Positions 1 to 4,538 of a stretch of 6,435 nt of DNA are shown here, in pieces. Numbering within the stretch: position 1 is the first letter of the stretch; every line of letters starts with the position of its first letter. The notes beneath the pieces were generated by a model. The model saw only the letters and a list, made by a program, of their open reading frames with translations, made no database searches and was not told where the DNA came from. A program made the translations under genes and the position numbers. Origin of the DNA: Myxococcales bacterium. GTDB taxonomy: Bacteria > Myxococcota > Myxococcia > Myxococcales > Myxococcaceae. The DNA lies in NCBI GenBank assembly GCA_009885595.1, contig VFKJ01000190.1:1-6435 (forward strand), read 5' to 3'.

Positions 1-62
1 CGGTATCGCTTGAGCAGGCGTTCGACTTCGGCGAGGTGTGACTCTCTCGAGACCAGCAGCAC
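1..62 (-). CDS. Possible 5' end of a minus-strand gene leaving the window
   Basis: Read on the minus strand from a GTG at 62, the sequence gives a protein-like stretch (about VLLVSRESHLAEVERLLKRY) that stays open to the window edge. The alternation of hydrophobic and charged residues looks natural, but 20 codons in GC-rich DNA prove little. No Shine-Dalgarno sequence precedes the GTG. The frame is also open further upstream, through the inverted repeat at 78-110, so the start is uncertain. No family is recognised. If real, this gene diverges from the ATPase gene at 212, and the inverted repeat would lie in their shared control region. Confidence 0.17.
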   Translation of the reverse strand, partial: MLLVSRESHLAEVERLLKRY

Positions 63-77
63 GCGTCGGATGGTACC

Positions 78-110
78 TTGTTTATTCGATGATAGGCGTC
101 GAATAAACAA
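78..110. repeat. Perfect 12-bp AT-rich inverted repeat
   Basis: The left arm TTGTTTATTCGA (78-89) and right arm TCGAATAAACAA (99-110) are exact reverse complements separated by nine bases (90-98). The arms are AT-rich inside GC-rich DNA, which makes chance less likely. The element lies about 100 bp before the ATPase gene. It could be an operator for a dimeric regulator, a recombination or target site, or a hairpin in RNA. No T-run follows it, so an intrinsic terminator is less likely. Confidence 0.85.
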
Positions 111-182
111 CCTGGCTCGCGACGTCCAGCTCGAGGCAGCTGTTCCACTGGCGCGGCAGCGCCGACTTCCGGGGTGGTGAAA

Positions 183-211
183 TTGAAGTTTATGGTTTAG
201 GAAACACCACC
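183..211 (+). promoter_or_regulatory. AT-rich leader and RBS of the ATPase gene
   Basis: This short AT-rich island contains TATGGT (191-196), which fits a weak -10 box, and AGGA at 199-202, nine bases before the ATG at 212. The Shine-Dalgarno match supports the ATG start. No convincing -35 box is seen upstream, so the promoter assignment is tentative. Confidence 0.35.
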
Positions 212-1357
212 ATGCGCTGGGTCGGCCGTCAGCTTCACGGGGTCTTGAGGGAGGCCAGCCGGGCCTTTCCGGTGGTGGTGCTCACGGGCCCGCGGCGGGC
301 GGGGAAGACGGCGCTGCTGAGACGGCTCTTTCCGAAGGCGGCCTACCAACTGCTCGAGTCTCCGGACGTCGTCGCCCGCGTACGCGCCGACCCCCGTGGG
401 TGGCTCGAGGCCCAGACCACGCCGATCATCCTCGATGAGATCCAGAACGCCCCCGAGTTGCTCCCGTACATTCGGGCGAGCGTCGATGCCGCGCCCGGGA
501 AGAAGGGGCGGTGGCTCATCACGGGCTCGCAAGACTTCTCTTTGATGCAGGGGGTCACCGAGTCGATGGCCGGGCGGGCGGCCGTGCTGACGCTGTTGCC
601 GCTCTCGGCGGCGGAGTTGGGGCGGGTCGAACTGCTGCGTGGTGGTTACCCTGAAGTGTGGGCGCGGCCCCGGACGGCGGCCCTGTGGTTCGATTCGTAC
701 CTGCAGACCTTTCTCGAGCGCGACGTGCGCAGCCTGCGGGCGGTGCACGACCTGTCTGTGTTTCGTCGCTTTCTCTCGCTGCTCGCGAGCCGGCACGGGC
801 AGGTGCTCAACCGGTCAGACCTGGCGGGGCCACTGGGTTTGAGCGTGCCGACGGTGAACGCGTGGCTGAGCGTGCTCGAGACCACGGGCCAGGTTGTCCT
901 CGTACCGCCGTACTTCGAGAACTTCGGGAAGCGGCTGATTAAATCTCCGCGCCTCTATTGGCTCGACAGCGGCTTGGTGTGTCACCTGCTCGGGCTGCGA
1001 GACCACGCTCAGCTCGACGGGTCGCCCTTCCTCGGGCCTGTCTTCGAGGGGGCGGTGGCGGCCGAGTTGCTCAAGCTCCAGGTCAACGCCGGGCGCCGAC
1101 GCGAGCTGTACTTCTTTCGTGACGAGCGCGGCCTCGAGGTCGACTTCCTCATCCCTCGCCCCGGAGGAAGGCTGGCGCTGCTCGAGGCGAAGGCGGCGAA
1201 GACGGTGGTCCCGTCGGATGCGGGCCCCATGAGTCGCCTCGGCGCGCCCGCAACCTCCGAACGCTGGGTGGTGTACGGCGGTGCGCAGATGCTCACCGTT
1301 GCGCCGGGTGTTCGCGCAGTGCCCCTGGGCGGCCTGGCGTCTGCGCTTGGGGTGTAG
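212..1357 (+). CDS. AAA_14/DUF4143-type P-loop ATPase
   Basis: A complete 381-residue protein of the AAA_14 plus DUF4143 architecture. Walker A is GPRRAGKT (26-33), Walker B is IILDEIQ (72-78) and a sensor-like TGSQ lies at 104-107. A winged-helix-like segment (about 190-225, LNRSDLAGPLGLSVPTVNAW) follows. The C-terminal DUF4143 part carries GLEVDFLI (307-314) and LEAK (324-327), resembling a PD-(D/E)xK nuclease core with candidate residues E309, D311, E325 and K327. The family is widespread and usually stands alone; its cellular role is poorly defined, and links to DNA or mobile elements are only suggested. The linker between LLPLSAAEL and GGYPEVW is short compared with my memory of the family, but the remaining motifs are intact, so the gene is probably functional. 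AGGA nine bases upstream supports the ATG start. No partner gene is visible; the next gene is convergent. Confidence 0.93.
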   Translation: MRWVGRQLHGVLREASRAFPVVVLTGPRRAGKTALLRRLFPKAAYQLLESPDVVARVRADPRGWLEAQTTPIILDEIQNAPELLPYIRASVDAAPGKKGRWLITGSQDFSLMQGVTESMAGRAAVLTLLPLSAAELGRVELLRGGYPEVWARPRTAALWFDSYLQTFLERDVRSLRAVHDLSVFRRFLSLLASRHGQVLNRSDLAGPLGLSVPTVNAWLSVLETTGQVVLVPPYFENFGKRLIKSPRLYWLDSGLVCHLLGLRDHAQLDGSPFLGPVFEGAVAAELLKLQVNAGRRRELYFFRDERGLEVDFLIPRPGGRLALLEAKAAKTVVPSDAGPMSRLGAPATSERWVVYGGAQMLTVAPGVRAVPLGGLASALGV

Positions 1358-1437
1358 GGACTTCGCGGCTCAGCGCGCCTGTTCGCTCAGATTGGTGGCG
1401 TCGTGCGCGACACCTGCGGGGTTGGCAATTCAGGGAA

Positions 1438-1462
1438 GGTCGCTTCGCGGCCGTGAGCGACC
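1438..1462. terminator. Possible hairpin terminator between convergent genes
   Basis: GGTCGCT (1438-1444) and AGCGACC (1456-1462) form a perfect 7-bp GC-rich stem with an 11-base loop. It lies between the stop of the ATPase gene and the stop of the convergent PIN toxin gene, where a bidirectional terminator would be expected. Neither strand has a clear T-run after the stem, so it may be Rho-assisted or not a terminator at all. The rest of 1358-1466 shows nothing recognisable. Confidence 0.35.
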
Positions 1463-1466
1463 GGCG

Positions 1467-1883
1467 TCAGCTCACGAAGGGGTTTTCGATCACCAGCGCA
1501 TCGAAGGCGCGCTGGTGCTGGAGGTCTTCGCTGAGCAGCTTCGTGCAGCCCCCATCGGCTGCGGCGCGAACGATGAGGGCGTCCCAGAATGAGATGGAGT
1601 GAAGCCGGTGCAGTTGGATCGCCGAGGTGATCAGCGCGGGCTGGACGATGACCACGTCGAGCTGCGCGTAGGTCGCGACAGACTCCTGGGCTGCCCCAGC
1701 CGTCAGCTTCAGCTTCTTCGTGGCGATGACGAAGAACTCCTGAAGCACCTGCGTCGAGATGACGGCGGAGCGGTCGGTGACGAGCGCTGCAATCACCTCT
1801 CTGGCTCGCTCCTGCTTGGCGGGCACCCGCGCATCTTCGGCGTAGAGGAGAATGTTCGTGTCGAGAAAGGTCCGCTCGGTCAC
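1467..1883 (-). CDS. vapC: PIN-domain toxin, VapC-like (module 1)
   Basis: A 138-residue PIN-domain protein, a typical VapC length. FLDTNILLYA opens the fold, giving the acidic set D8, E49 (LQEF), D101 (FWDALI) and E119/D120 (LLSED) that binds metal in PIN ribonucleases. VapC toxins cleave RNA, often tRNA or rRNA, when freed from their antitoxin; the target here cannot be told. The start is GTG at 1883, which overlaps the upstream antitoxin stop by four bases (GTGA), so toxin translation is coupled to antitoxin translation. All catalytic positions are present, so the toxin looks active. Assignment to the PIN family is firm; the VapC label rests on the family and the gene pair. Confidence 0.93.
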   Translation of the reverse strand: MTERTFLDTNILLYAEDARVPAKQERAREVIAALVTDRSAVISTQVLQEFFVIATKKLKLTAGAAQESVATYAQLDVVIVQPALITSAIQLHRLHSISFWDALIVRAAADGGCTKLLSEDLQHQRAFDALVIENPFVS

Positions 1884-2107
1884 GTGCGACCCGAGTAGGC
1901 GTCTTCGCGGGTGAAGGGGCCCTCGGAATGACCGGTGCTCTTCTGCCAGTGCGCTCTGAGGCGTTTGGCCAGCGCAGCGCCCGTCTGCCGACCAGCCAGA
2001 CTCTCGAGATAGGCGCGCACCAGAGCGTTGAGGCTCGCTCCTTGCTGACGCGCGACGTCGCGGGCCCGACGAACAACCTCTTCGTCAACGGAAATAGTGA
2101 GATTCAC
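1880..2107 (-). CDS. vapB: RHH antitoxin, VapB-like (module 1)
   Basis: A 75-residue protein read from GTG at 2107, beginning (M)NLTISVDEEVVRRARDVA. The N-terminal 40 or so residues fit a ribbon-helix-helix DNA-binding fold (one strand followed by two helices; SLNALVRAYLE as the second helix). The C-terminal tail with HSEGPFTREDAYSGRT is the likely toxin-binding part. The protein should neutralise the PIN toxin encoded next to it and repress its own operon. A longer reading from TTG at 2143 adds 12 residues, but that TTG is part of a TTGACA -35 box, and the conserved fold starts at the GTG, so the shorter form is preferred. No Shine-Dalgarno sequence precedes the GTG, consistent with a leaderless start. 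Confidence 0.88.
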   Translation of the reverse strand: MNLTISVDEEVVRRARDVARQQGASLNALVRAYLESLAGRQTGAALAKRLRAHWQKSTGHSEGPFTREDAYSGRT

Positions 2108-2143
2108 TAGGTAAATATCCCGTGCGCACGGGACCGGTGTCAA
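2108..2143 (-). promoter_or_regulatory. Promoter of toxin-antitoxin module 1 with leaderless start
   Basis: On the minus strand, a perfect TTGACA (2143-2138) is followed after 18 bases by GATATT (2119-2114), a 4/6 match to the -10 consensus. Six bases later comes the GTG start of the antitoxin at 2107, so transcription would begin at or next to the start codon. The lack of a Shine-Dalgarno sequence agrees with a leaderless mRNA. Confidence 0.6.
2118..2133. promoter_or_regulatory. 16-bp perfect palindrome, candidate RHH operator
   Basis: TCCCGTGCGCACGGGA equals its own reverse complement. It fills most of the spacer between the -35 and -10 boxes of the toxin-antitoxin promoter and touches the -10 box. 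A repressor bound here would block RNA polymerase. The RHH antitoxin encoded just downstream, alone or with its toxin, is the obvious candidate ligand, since autoregulation is the rule for VapBC operons. Confidence 0.65.
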
Positions 2144-2245
2144 GAGCCTGGGTTTCGGCTGGCTGGTGGTGTCGATGCGGGTGTTCCCGATCCGCTCGCG
2201 CTCGGCGTGCTCGCCCTCGGCCTCATCAGGAGGTCGCGGCGCCCC

Positions 2246-2276
2246 CGTGGTCGGCGGTGACCACGCGCAGCGCGTG
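2246..2276. repeat. Two overlapping, mutually exclusive hairpins
   Basis: CGTGGTC (2246-2252) pairs with GACCACG (2259-2265), and CACGCG (2262-2267) pairs with CGCGTG (2271-2276). The two stems share bases 2262-2265 and cannot form together. They begin at the TGA of the PEP-CTERM-like remnant, so they could be the remains of its terminator. No T-run follows. In GC-rich DNA some such stems are expected by chance. Confidence 0.4.
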
Positions 2277-2311
2277 AGATGACGCGGGCTTGAGCGCGGA
2301 CCGCCGCGTGC

Positions 2312-2350
2312 ACAGGGGACCCGTTCGAAAGAACGTTCCCGTGACCCTGT
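2312..2350. repeat. Imperfect stem-loop upstream of pilin remnant
   Basis: An inner stem CGTTC/GAACG (2322-2326 and 2331-2335) closes a GAAA tetraloop. Outer arms ACAGGG (2312-2317) and CCCTGT (2345-2350) also pair, with unpaired bases between. It lies 70 bases before the pilin start and could be a leader RNA structure or a terminator of whatever lay upstream. No T-run is seen. Confidence 0.4.
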
Positions 2351-2407
2351 TGCCGCCTCAGGCAGGTCTCGCTGAGGGAGCTGCTCGACGCGGTGAAGGC
2401 GTGCCCG

Positions 2408-2415
2408 AAAGGAAA
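2408..2415 (+). promoter_or_regulatory. Ribosome binding site of the pilin remnant
   Basis: AAAGGAAA lies six bases (counted from AGGA) before ATG 2420. It decides the start in favour of the six-residue prepilin leader over an in-frame GTG at 2393, which would give an unusually long leader. Confidence 0.6.
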
Positions 2416-2419
2416 CACC

Positions 2420-2870
2420 ATGAAGCAGGAGCGCGCCATGACGTTGATCGAGTTGATGCTGGCGGTCGCCATCGCCGTGACGCTCACGAGCCTGGCCCTG
2501 CCCTCGTACATCGAGTTCGTCAGGAAGAACCGCCCCGCAGAGCAGGCGGTGCTGATTCCCTACTTCGAGAAGGACGTGAAGCTACGGCTGCAGGACGAGT
2601 CGATGGCCCTGGGCACGTACACCGCGGGGTGGAGCGAGGAGCGAGTTCGGCGCGGCGGTCGATGGCAACCTTCGCTATGGGTATCGAATCGACGCGATCG
2701 TCGCGGCCCAACCGACCTTCACTGTCACCGTGCGCGAGGACCTCAATGGGCAGATGGTCTAGCGCACGCGCGATTGGCAACCGTGCTCGGGCTGGGTGCT
2801 GCTCAGTGATGTGCGCGGGGGCGGGCCTTCCTGGCGCCGCGACCTCCAACTCTCGCGGAGGGCTAGCTCA
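2420..2870 (+). pseudogene. Type IV pilin-like gene, frameshifted and interrupted
   Basis: From ATG 2420, preceded by AAAGGA (2408-2413), the product begins MKQERA then MTLIELMLAVAIAVTLTSLA, a class III prepilin signal: short basic leader, cleavage before Met, Glu at mature position 5, then the hydrophobic helix. Ala replaces the usual Gly at position -1. The frame keeps its pilin-like character to about YTAGWSEE (near 2640), then turns into Arg-rich nonsense ending at 2809. From 2643 a different frame (+1) continues plausibly as EFGAAVDGNLRYGYRID and later FTVTVREDLNGQMV, reaching TAG at 2760. Beyond the TAG the same frame goes on with DWQPCSGWVLLSD, a pilin-like C-terminal end, up to the start of the toxin-gene overlap near 2870. 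At least one indel and one nonsense change are therefore needed. Intact, it would be a minor pilin or pseudopilin. A sequencing error could explain the indel but hardly both lesions. Confidence 0.75.
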
Positions 2871-3300
2871 CCAGCGGGTTCTCGACGCGTAGCTCTGGAA
2901 AGCGGCTGAAGTCACGATCCGCGGTCCGGAGCGTGGTGACGCCGTGATGGATAACGAGCGCGGCGATGCGGGCGTCGTGAACGCGCGCCCCCTGAATCTT
3001 TCCTGCCAGGCACAGCCGCGCGAGCACGTCCAAATACCCGAGCGATTCCTCCGAGAGGAGCACGGCCGAAGGAGATGCTGCCCAAGCTCGCGCTGCCTTG
3101 AGCGCGTCGCCGATCGGCGTTGGAGTCTTGTAGATGCGTGGGTTGGTCACCACGCCGATGAACTCATGCAGGCACGGCCACAGCAGCGCCCATGGCTCGG
3201 CCCCCTGGGCTGTGTCCGTGACGGCCGTTCGCGCGCGTTCGTGAAAAGGCGATTCGCGGCGATGTGCGTAGACGAGCAGATTGGTGTCGTAGGCGATCAC
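2863..3300 (-). CDS. vapC: PIN-domain toxin, VapC-like (module 2)
   Basis: A 145-residue PIN protein read from GTG at 3300, starting (M)IAYDTNLLVYAHRRESPFHE, a very characteristic opening for one VapC subgroup. Candidate metal-binding acids are D5, E46 (CLHEF), D109 (VHDARIA) and D128/D130 (TADRDF), so the active site looks complete. It should be an RNA-cleaving toxin held in check by the antitoxin encoded upstream. The start overlaps the antitoxin stop by four bases (GTGA), as in module 1. A longer reading from 3345 exists but would run deep into the antitoxin gene, so it is rejected. Its stop codon overlaps the decayed 3' end of the opposing pilin remnant. The sequence differs clearly from the module 1 toxin, so this is not a recent duplication. 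Confidence 0.94.
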   Translation of the reverse strand: MIAYDTNLLVYAHRRESPFHERARTAVTDTAQGAEPWALLWPCLHEFIGVVTNPRIYKTPTPIGDALKAARAWAASPSAVLLSEESLGYLDVLARLCLAGKIQGARVHDARIAALVIHHGVTTLRTADRDFSRFPELRVENPLVS

Positions 3301-3545
3301 TCCTTGGAGCCCTCGTCGTAGACGAGGTTGCGAATTCGTTCCCACTGGAGATCGGGGAGTCCATCGACCAGGCCATCGCCTCCGAACGTGGTGTCGGGCA
3401 ACCGAAAGCGTTCTGCGGGAGCTTGCGCCTTGAGCATCTTCTGCAGCGCTTCAGCGACCAAGGCACGAAAAGGAACTCCGCGCTCGCGCGCCAACTTCTG
3501 CGCTTTCTTGAAGAGGGTGTCAGGGATCTCGAGCGTGGTGCGCAT
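3297..3545 (-). CDS. vapB: RHH antitoxin, VapB-like (module 2)
   Basis: An 82-residue antitoxin from ATG 3545, starting MRTTLEIPDTLFKKAQKLA. Residues 1-45 fit a ribbon-helix-helix domain (strand RTTLEIP, then two helices). The tail contains RFRLPDTTFGGDGLVDGLPD and a Trp, a pattern I know from antitoxins paired with IAYDTNLLVYA-type PIN toxins. An in-frame ATG at 3557 would add four residues (MLRH); GAGG three bases before 3545 and the usual MRTT start favour the shorter form. The product should bind its toxin and repress the operon, probably through the half-sites around its own start. Confidence 0.9.
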   Translation of the reverse strand: MRTTLEIPDTLFKKAQKLARERGVPFRALVAEALQKMLKAQAPAERFRLPDTTFGGDGLVDGLPDLQWERIRNLVYDEGSKE

Positions 3546-3579
3546 ATGCCTCAGCATACTCGTCGATATGCGAATATGC
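3542..3579. promoter_or_regulatory. Cluster of GCATA/TATGC half-sites, candidate operator
   Basis: The plus strand carries GCATATGC (3542-3549, a perfect 8-bp palindrome), GCATA (3554-3558), ATATGC (3566-3571) and ATATGC (3574-3579). GCATA at 3554 and TATGC at 3567 form an inverted pair, and the two ATATGC copies are 8 bp apart. The AT-rich cluster overlaps the antitoxin start and is flanked by GC-rich DNA. Multiple short half-sites at this position are typical of RHH antitoxin operators. A clear -35/-10 pair is not visible, although CATATT on the minus strand (3580-3575) could be a -10. Confidence 0.55.
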
Positions 3580-3643
3580 CACGGCCCGCCTCGCCTCGGT
3601 AGACCGGTGGGCGCTTCTCGGCGAAGGCCTTAGCACGCGCCCG

Positions 3644-3668
3644 CGGGGAGAATGACCAGTCCTCCCCG
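3644..3668. repeat. 7-bp hairpin before the envelope operon
   Basis: CGGGGAG (3644-3650) and CTCCCCG (3662-3668) form a perfect stem with an 11-base loop, 40 bases before ATG 3708. It could be a leader structure of the operon. No promoter is recognisable in 3580-3707. Confidence 0.35.
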
Positions 3669-3707
3669 GCTGTGCTCAGATGGCGCTTCGCTTTTCGGGG
3701 GTCTCCC

Positions 3708-4538
3708 ATGCGCTGGCTGGCTTGTTCTCTACTGCTCCCCCTCTCTGCGAGCGCTGCGTCGGTGCTGCTGGTCCCCCAGGACGACAAGGCCCGCGTGCTG
3801 GCCGACGAGCTCGTCGAGCCGTTCGGCGCCGCGAACCTGACGGTGAAGACCGCCGGTCCCGGCTCTCCCGCGGTCAGTTGCCTGAAAGATCGGGAGCGGG
3901 TGGCCTGCCTGCAGACCCTCGAGGAGAAGGCGAAGGTGGTGGCGGTCTTCGTGGTCGGCGGCGCGCTCAAGGGCAGCAAGGGCACGCTGACGCTCGAGAT
4001 GCACTCCAAGGGCGTGGTGCTGAAGAAGGAGTCTTTCAAGGTGACGAAGGGCAAGGTGAAGACGCAGCTGCGCGGGCCGATCGCCAGCTTGATCAGGTTG
4101 CTGCCCAGGAGCGAGACCAGCGTCCCCACCGAGCAGCCGAAGATGACGGTGACCCAGACCCAGAAGGACCCCGAGGCAGAGCCGAAGGCCACTGACGCGC
4201 CGACGAAGACCGAGCCGGTGGCGATCGCTCCGACCCGCACCGCCGATCCGCTCTCCATCAAGTCACCGCCACCCAGGGCGGTGAAGCCGAAGGTCGCGGC
4301 GTGGGTGGTGACCGGCATCGCCGTGGCGGCAGCAGGCACGGCAGCCACCTTCGCGGGGCTCGGTTTCGCGGGGAAGAGCGAGCTCGAGAAGACCGAGGGC
4401 GGGATCTCCACCATCTCGTACAACGGCGCGGTCGAGCTGCGTGACAGGAGCAACGCGCAGCTCTCCGTCGCGCTCGGAGCGGGCATCGGGGCGGGCGCCG
4501 CGGGTGTGCTCGCCGGAATTCTCTGGGGTGCCGAGTGA
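3708..4538 (+). CDS. Secreted protein with C-terminal membrane hairpin, unknown function
   Basis: A 276-residue protein from ATG 3708. MRWLACSLLLPLSASA is a clear Sec signal peptide, with cleavage near residue 16. The body (about 17-130) is a small alpha/beta-looking domain with two cysteines (C58, C67), possibly a disulfide, and a Lys-rich stretch. A Pro/Thr/Lys-rich linker (about 130-195) follows. Two hydrophobic segments (196-221 and 252-276) flank a charged loop (KSELEKTEGG to ELRDRSNAQ). This hairpin resembles the C-terminal end of many myxobacterial PEGA- or TPR-type envelope proteins, judged from memory. No enzyme motif is seen. An in-frame GTG at 3672 would add 12 residues ahead of the signal peptide; GGGGG seven bases before 3708 favours the ATG. 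The stop overlaps the next gene's start, so the two are coupled and may act together at the envelope. Confidence 0.85.
   Translation: MRWLACSLLLPLSASAASVLLVPQDDKARVLADELVEPFGAANLTVKTAGPGSPAVSCLKDRERVACLQTLEEKAKVVAVFVVGGALKGSKGTLTLEMHSKGVVLKKESFKVTKGKVKTQLRGPIASLIRLLPRSETSVPTEQPKMTVTQTQKDPEAEPKATDAPTKTEPVAIAPTRTADPLSIKSPPPRAVKPKVAAWVVTGIAVAAAGTAATFAGLGFAGKSELEKTEGGISTISYNGAVELRDRSNAQLSVALGAGIGAGAAGVLAGILWGAE

Larger units (their letters stand above)
2144..2419. other. Gene-poor gap with protein-tail remnant and hairpins
   Basis: No intact gene is supported in this stretch. Plus-strand frame 2111-2260 is open but has no good start. Its end reads VPDPLALGVLALGLIRRSRR before a TGA at 2258, which looks like a PEP-CTERM-type sorting tail (short motif, hydrophobic run, Arg cluster). 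Two overlapping stems (2246-2265 and 2262-2276) and a further stem-loop (2312-2350) follow. The gap ends with the ribosome binding site of the broken pilin gene. Confidence 0.4.

Noticed and set aside
78..110. Reading the inverted repeat as an intrinsic terminator
   Set aside because: The stem is AT-rich and no T-run follows on either strand; an operator or target site fits better.
1387..2088. Long minus-strand reading frame (233 residues) across the first toxin-antitoxin operon
   Set aside because: It overlaps both vapC and vapB in another frame. It is Arg-rich with no domain, while the overlapped genes carry clear PIN and RHH motifs.
2290..2892. 200-residue plus-strand frame across the pilin region
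   Set aside because: It is Arg/Ala-rich without domain features. The pilin signal and its C-terminal remnants lie in the other two plus-strand frames.
3551..4486. 311-residue minus-strand frame opposite the signal-peptide protein
   Set aside because: It is antisense to a gene with a signal peptide, membrane hairpin and coupled downstream partner. Its Ser/Ala/Thr-rich composition fits a GC-rich shadow frame. The short part at 3551-3660 looks slightly protein-like but is not enough to call.
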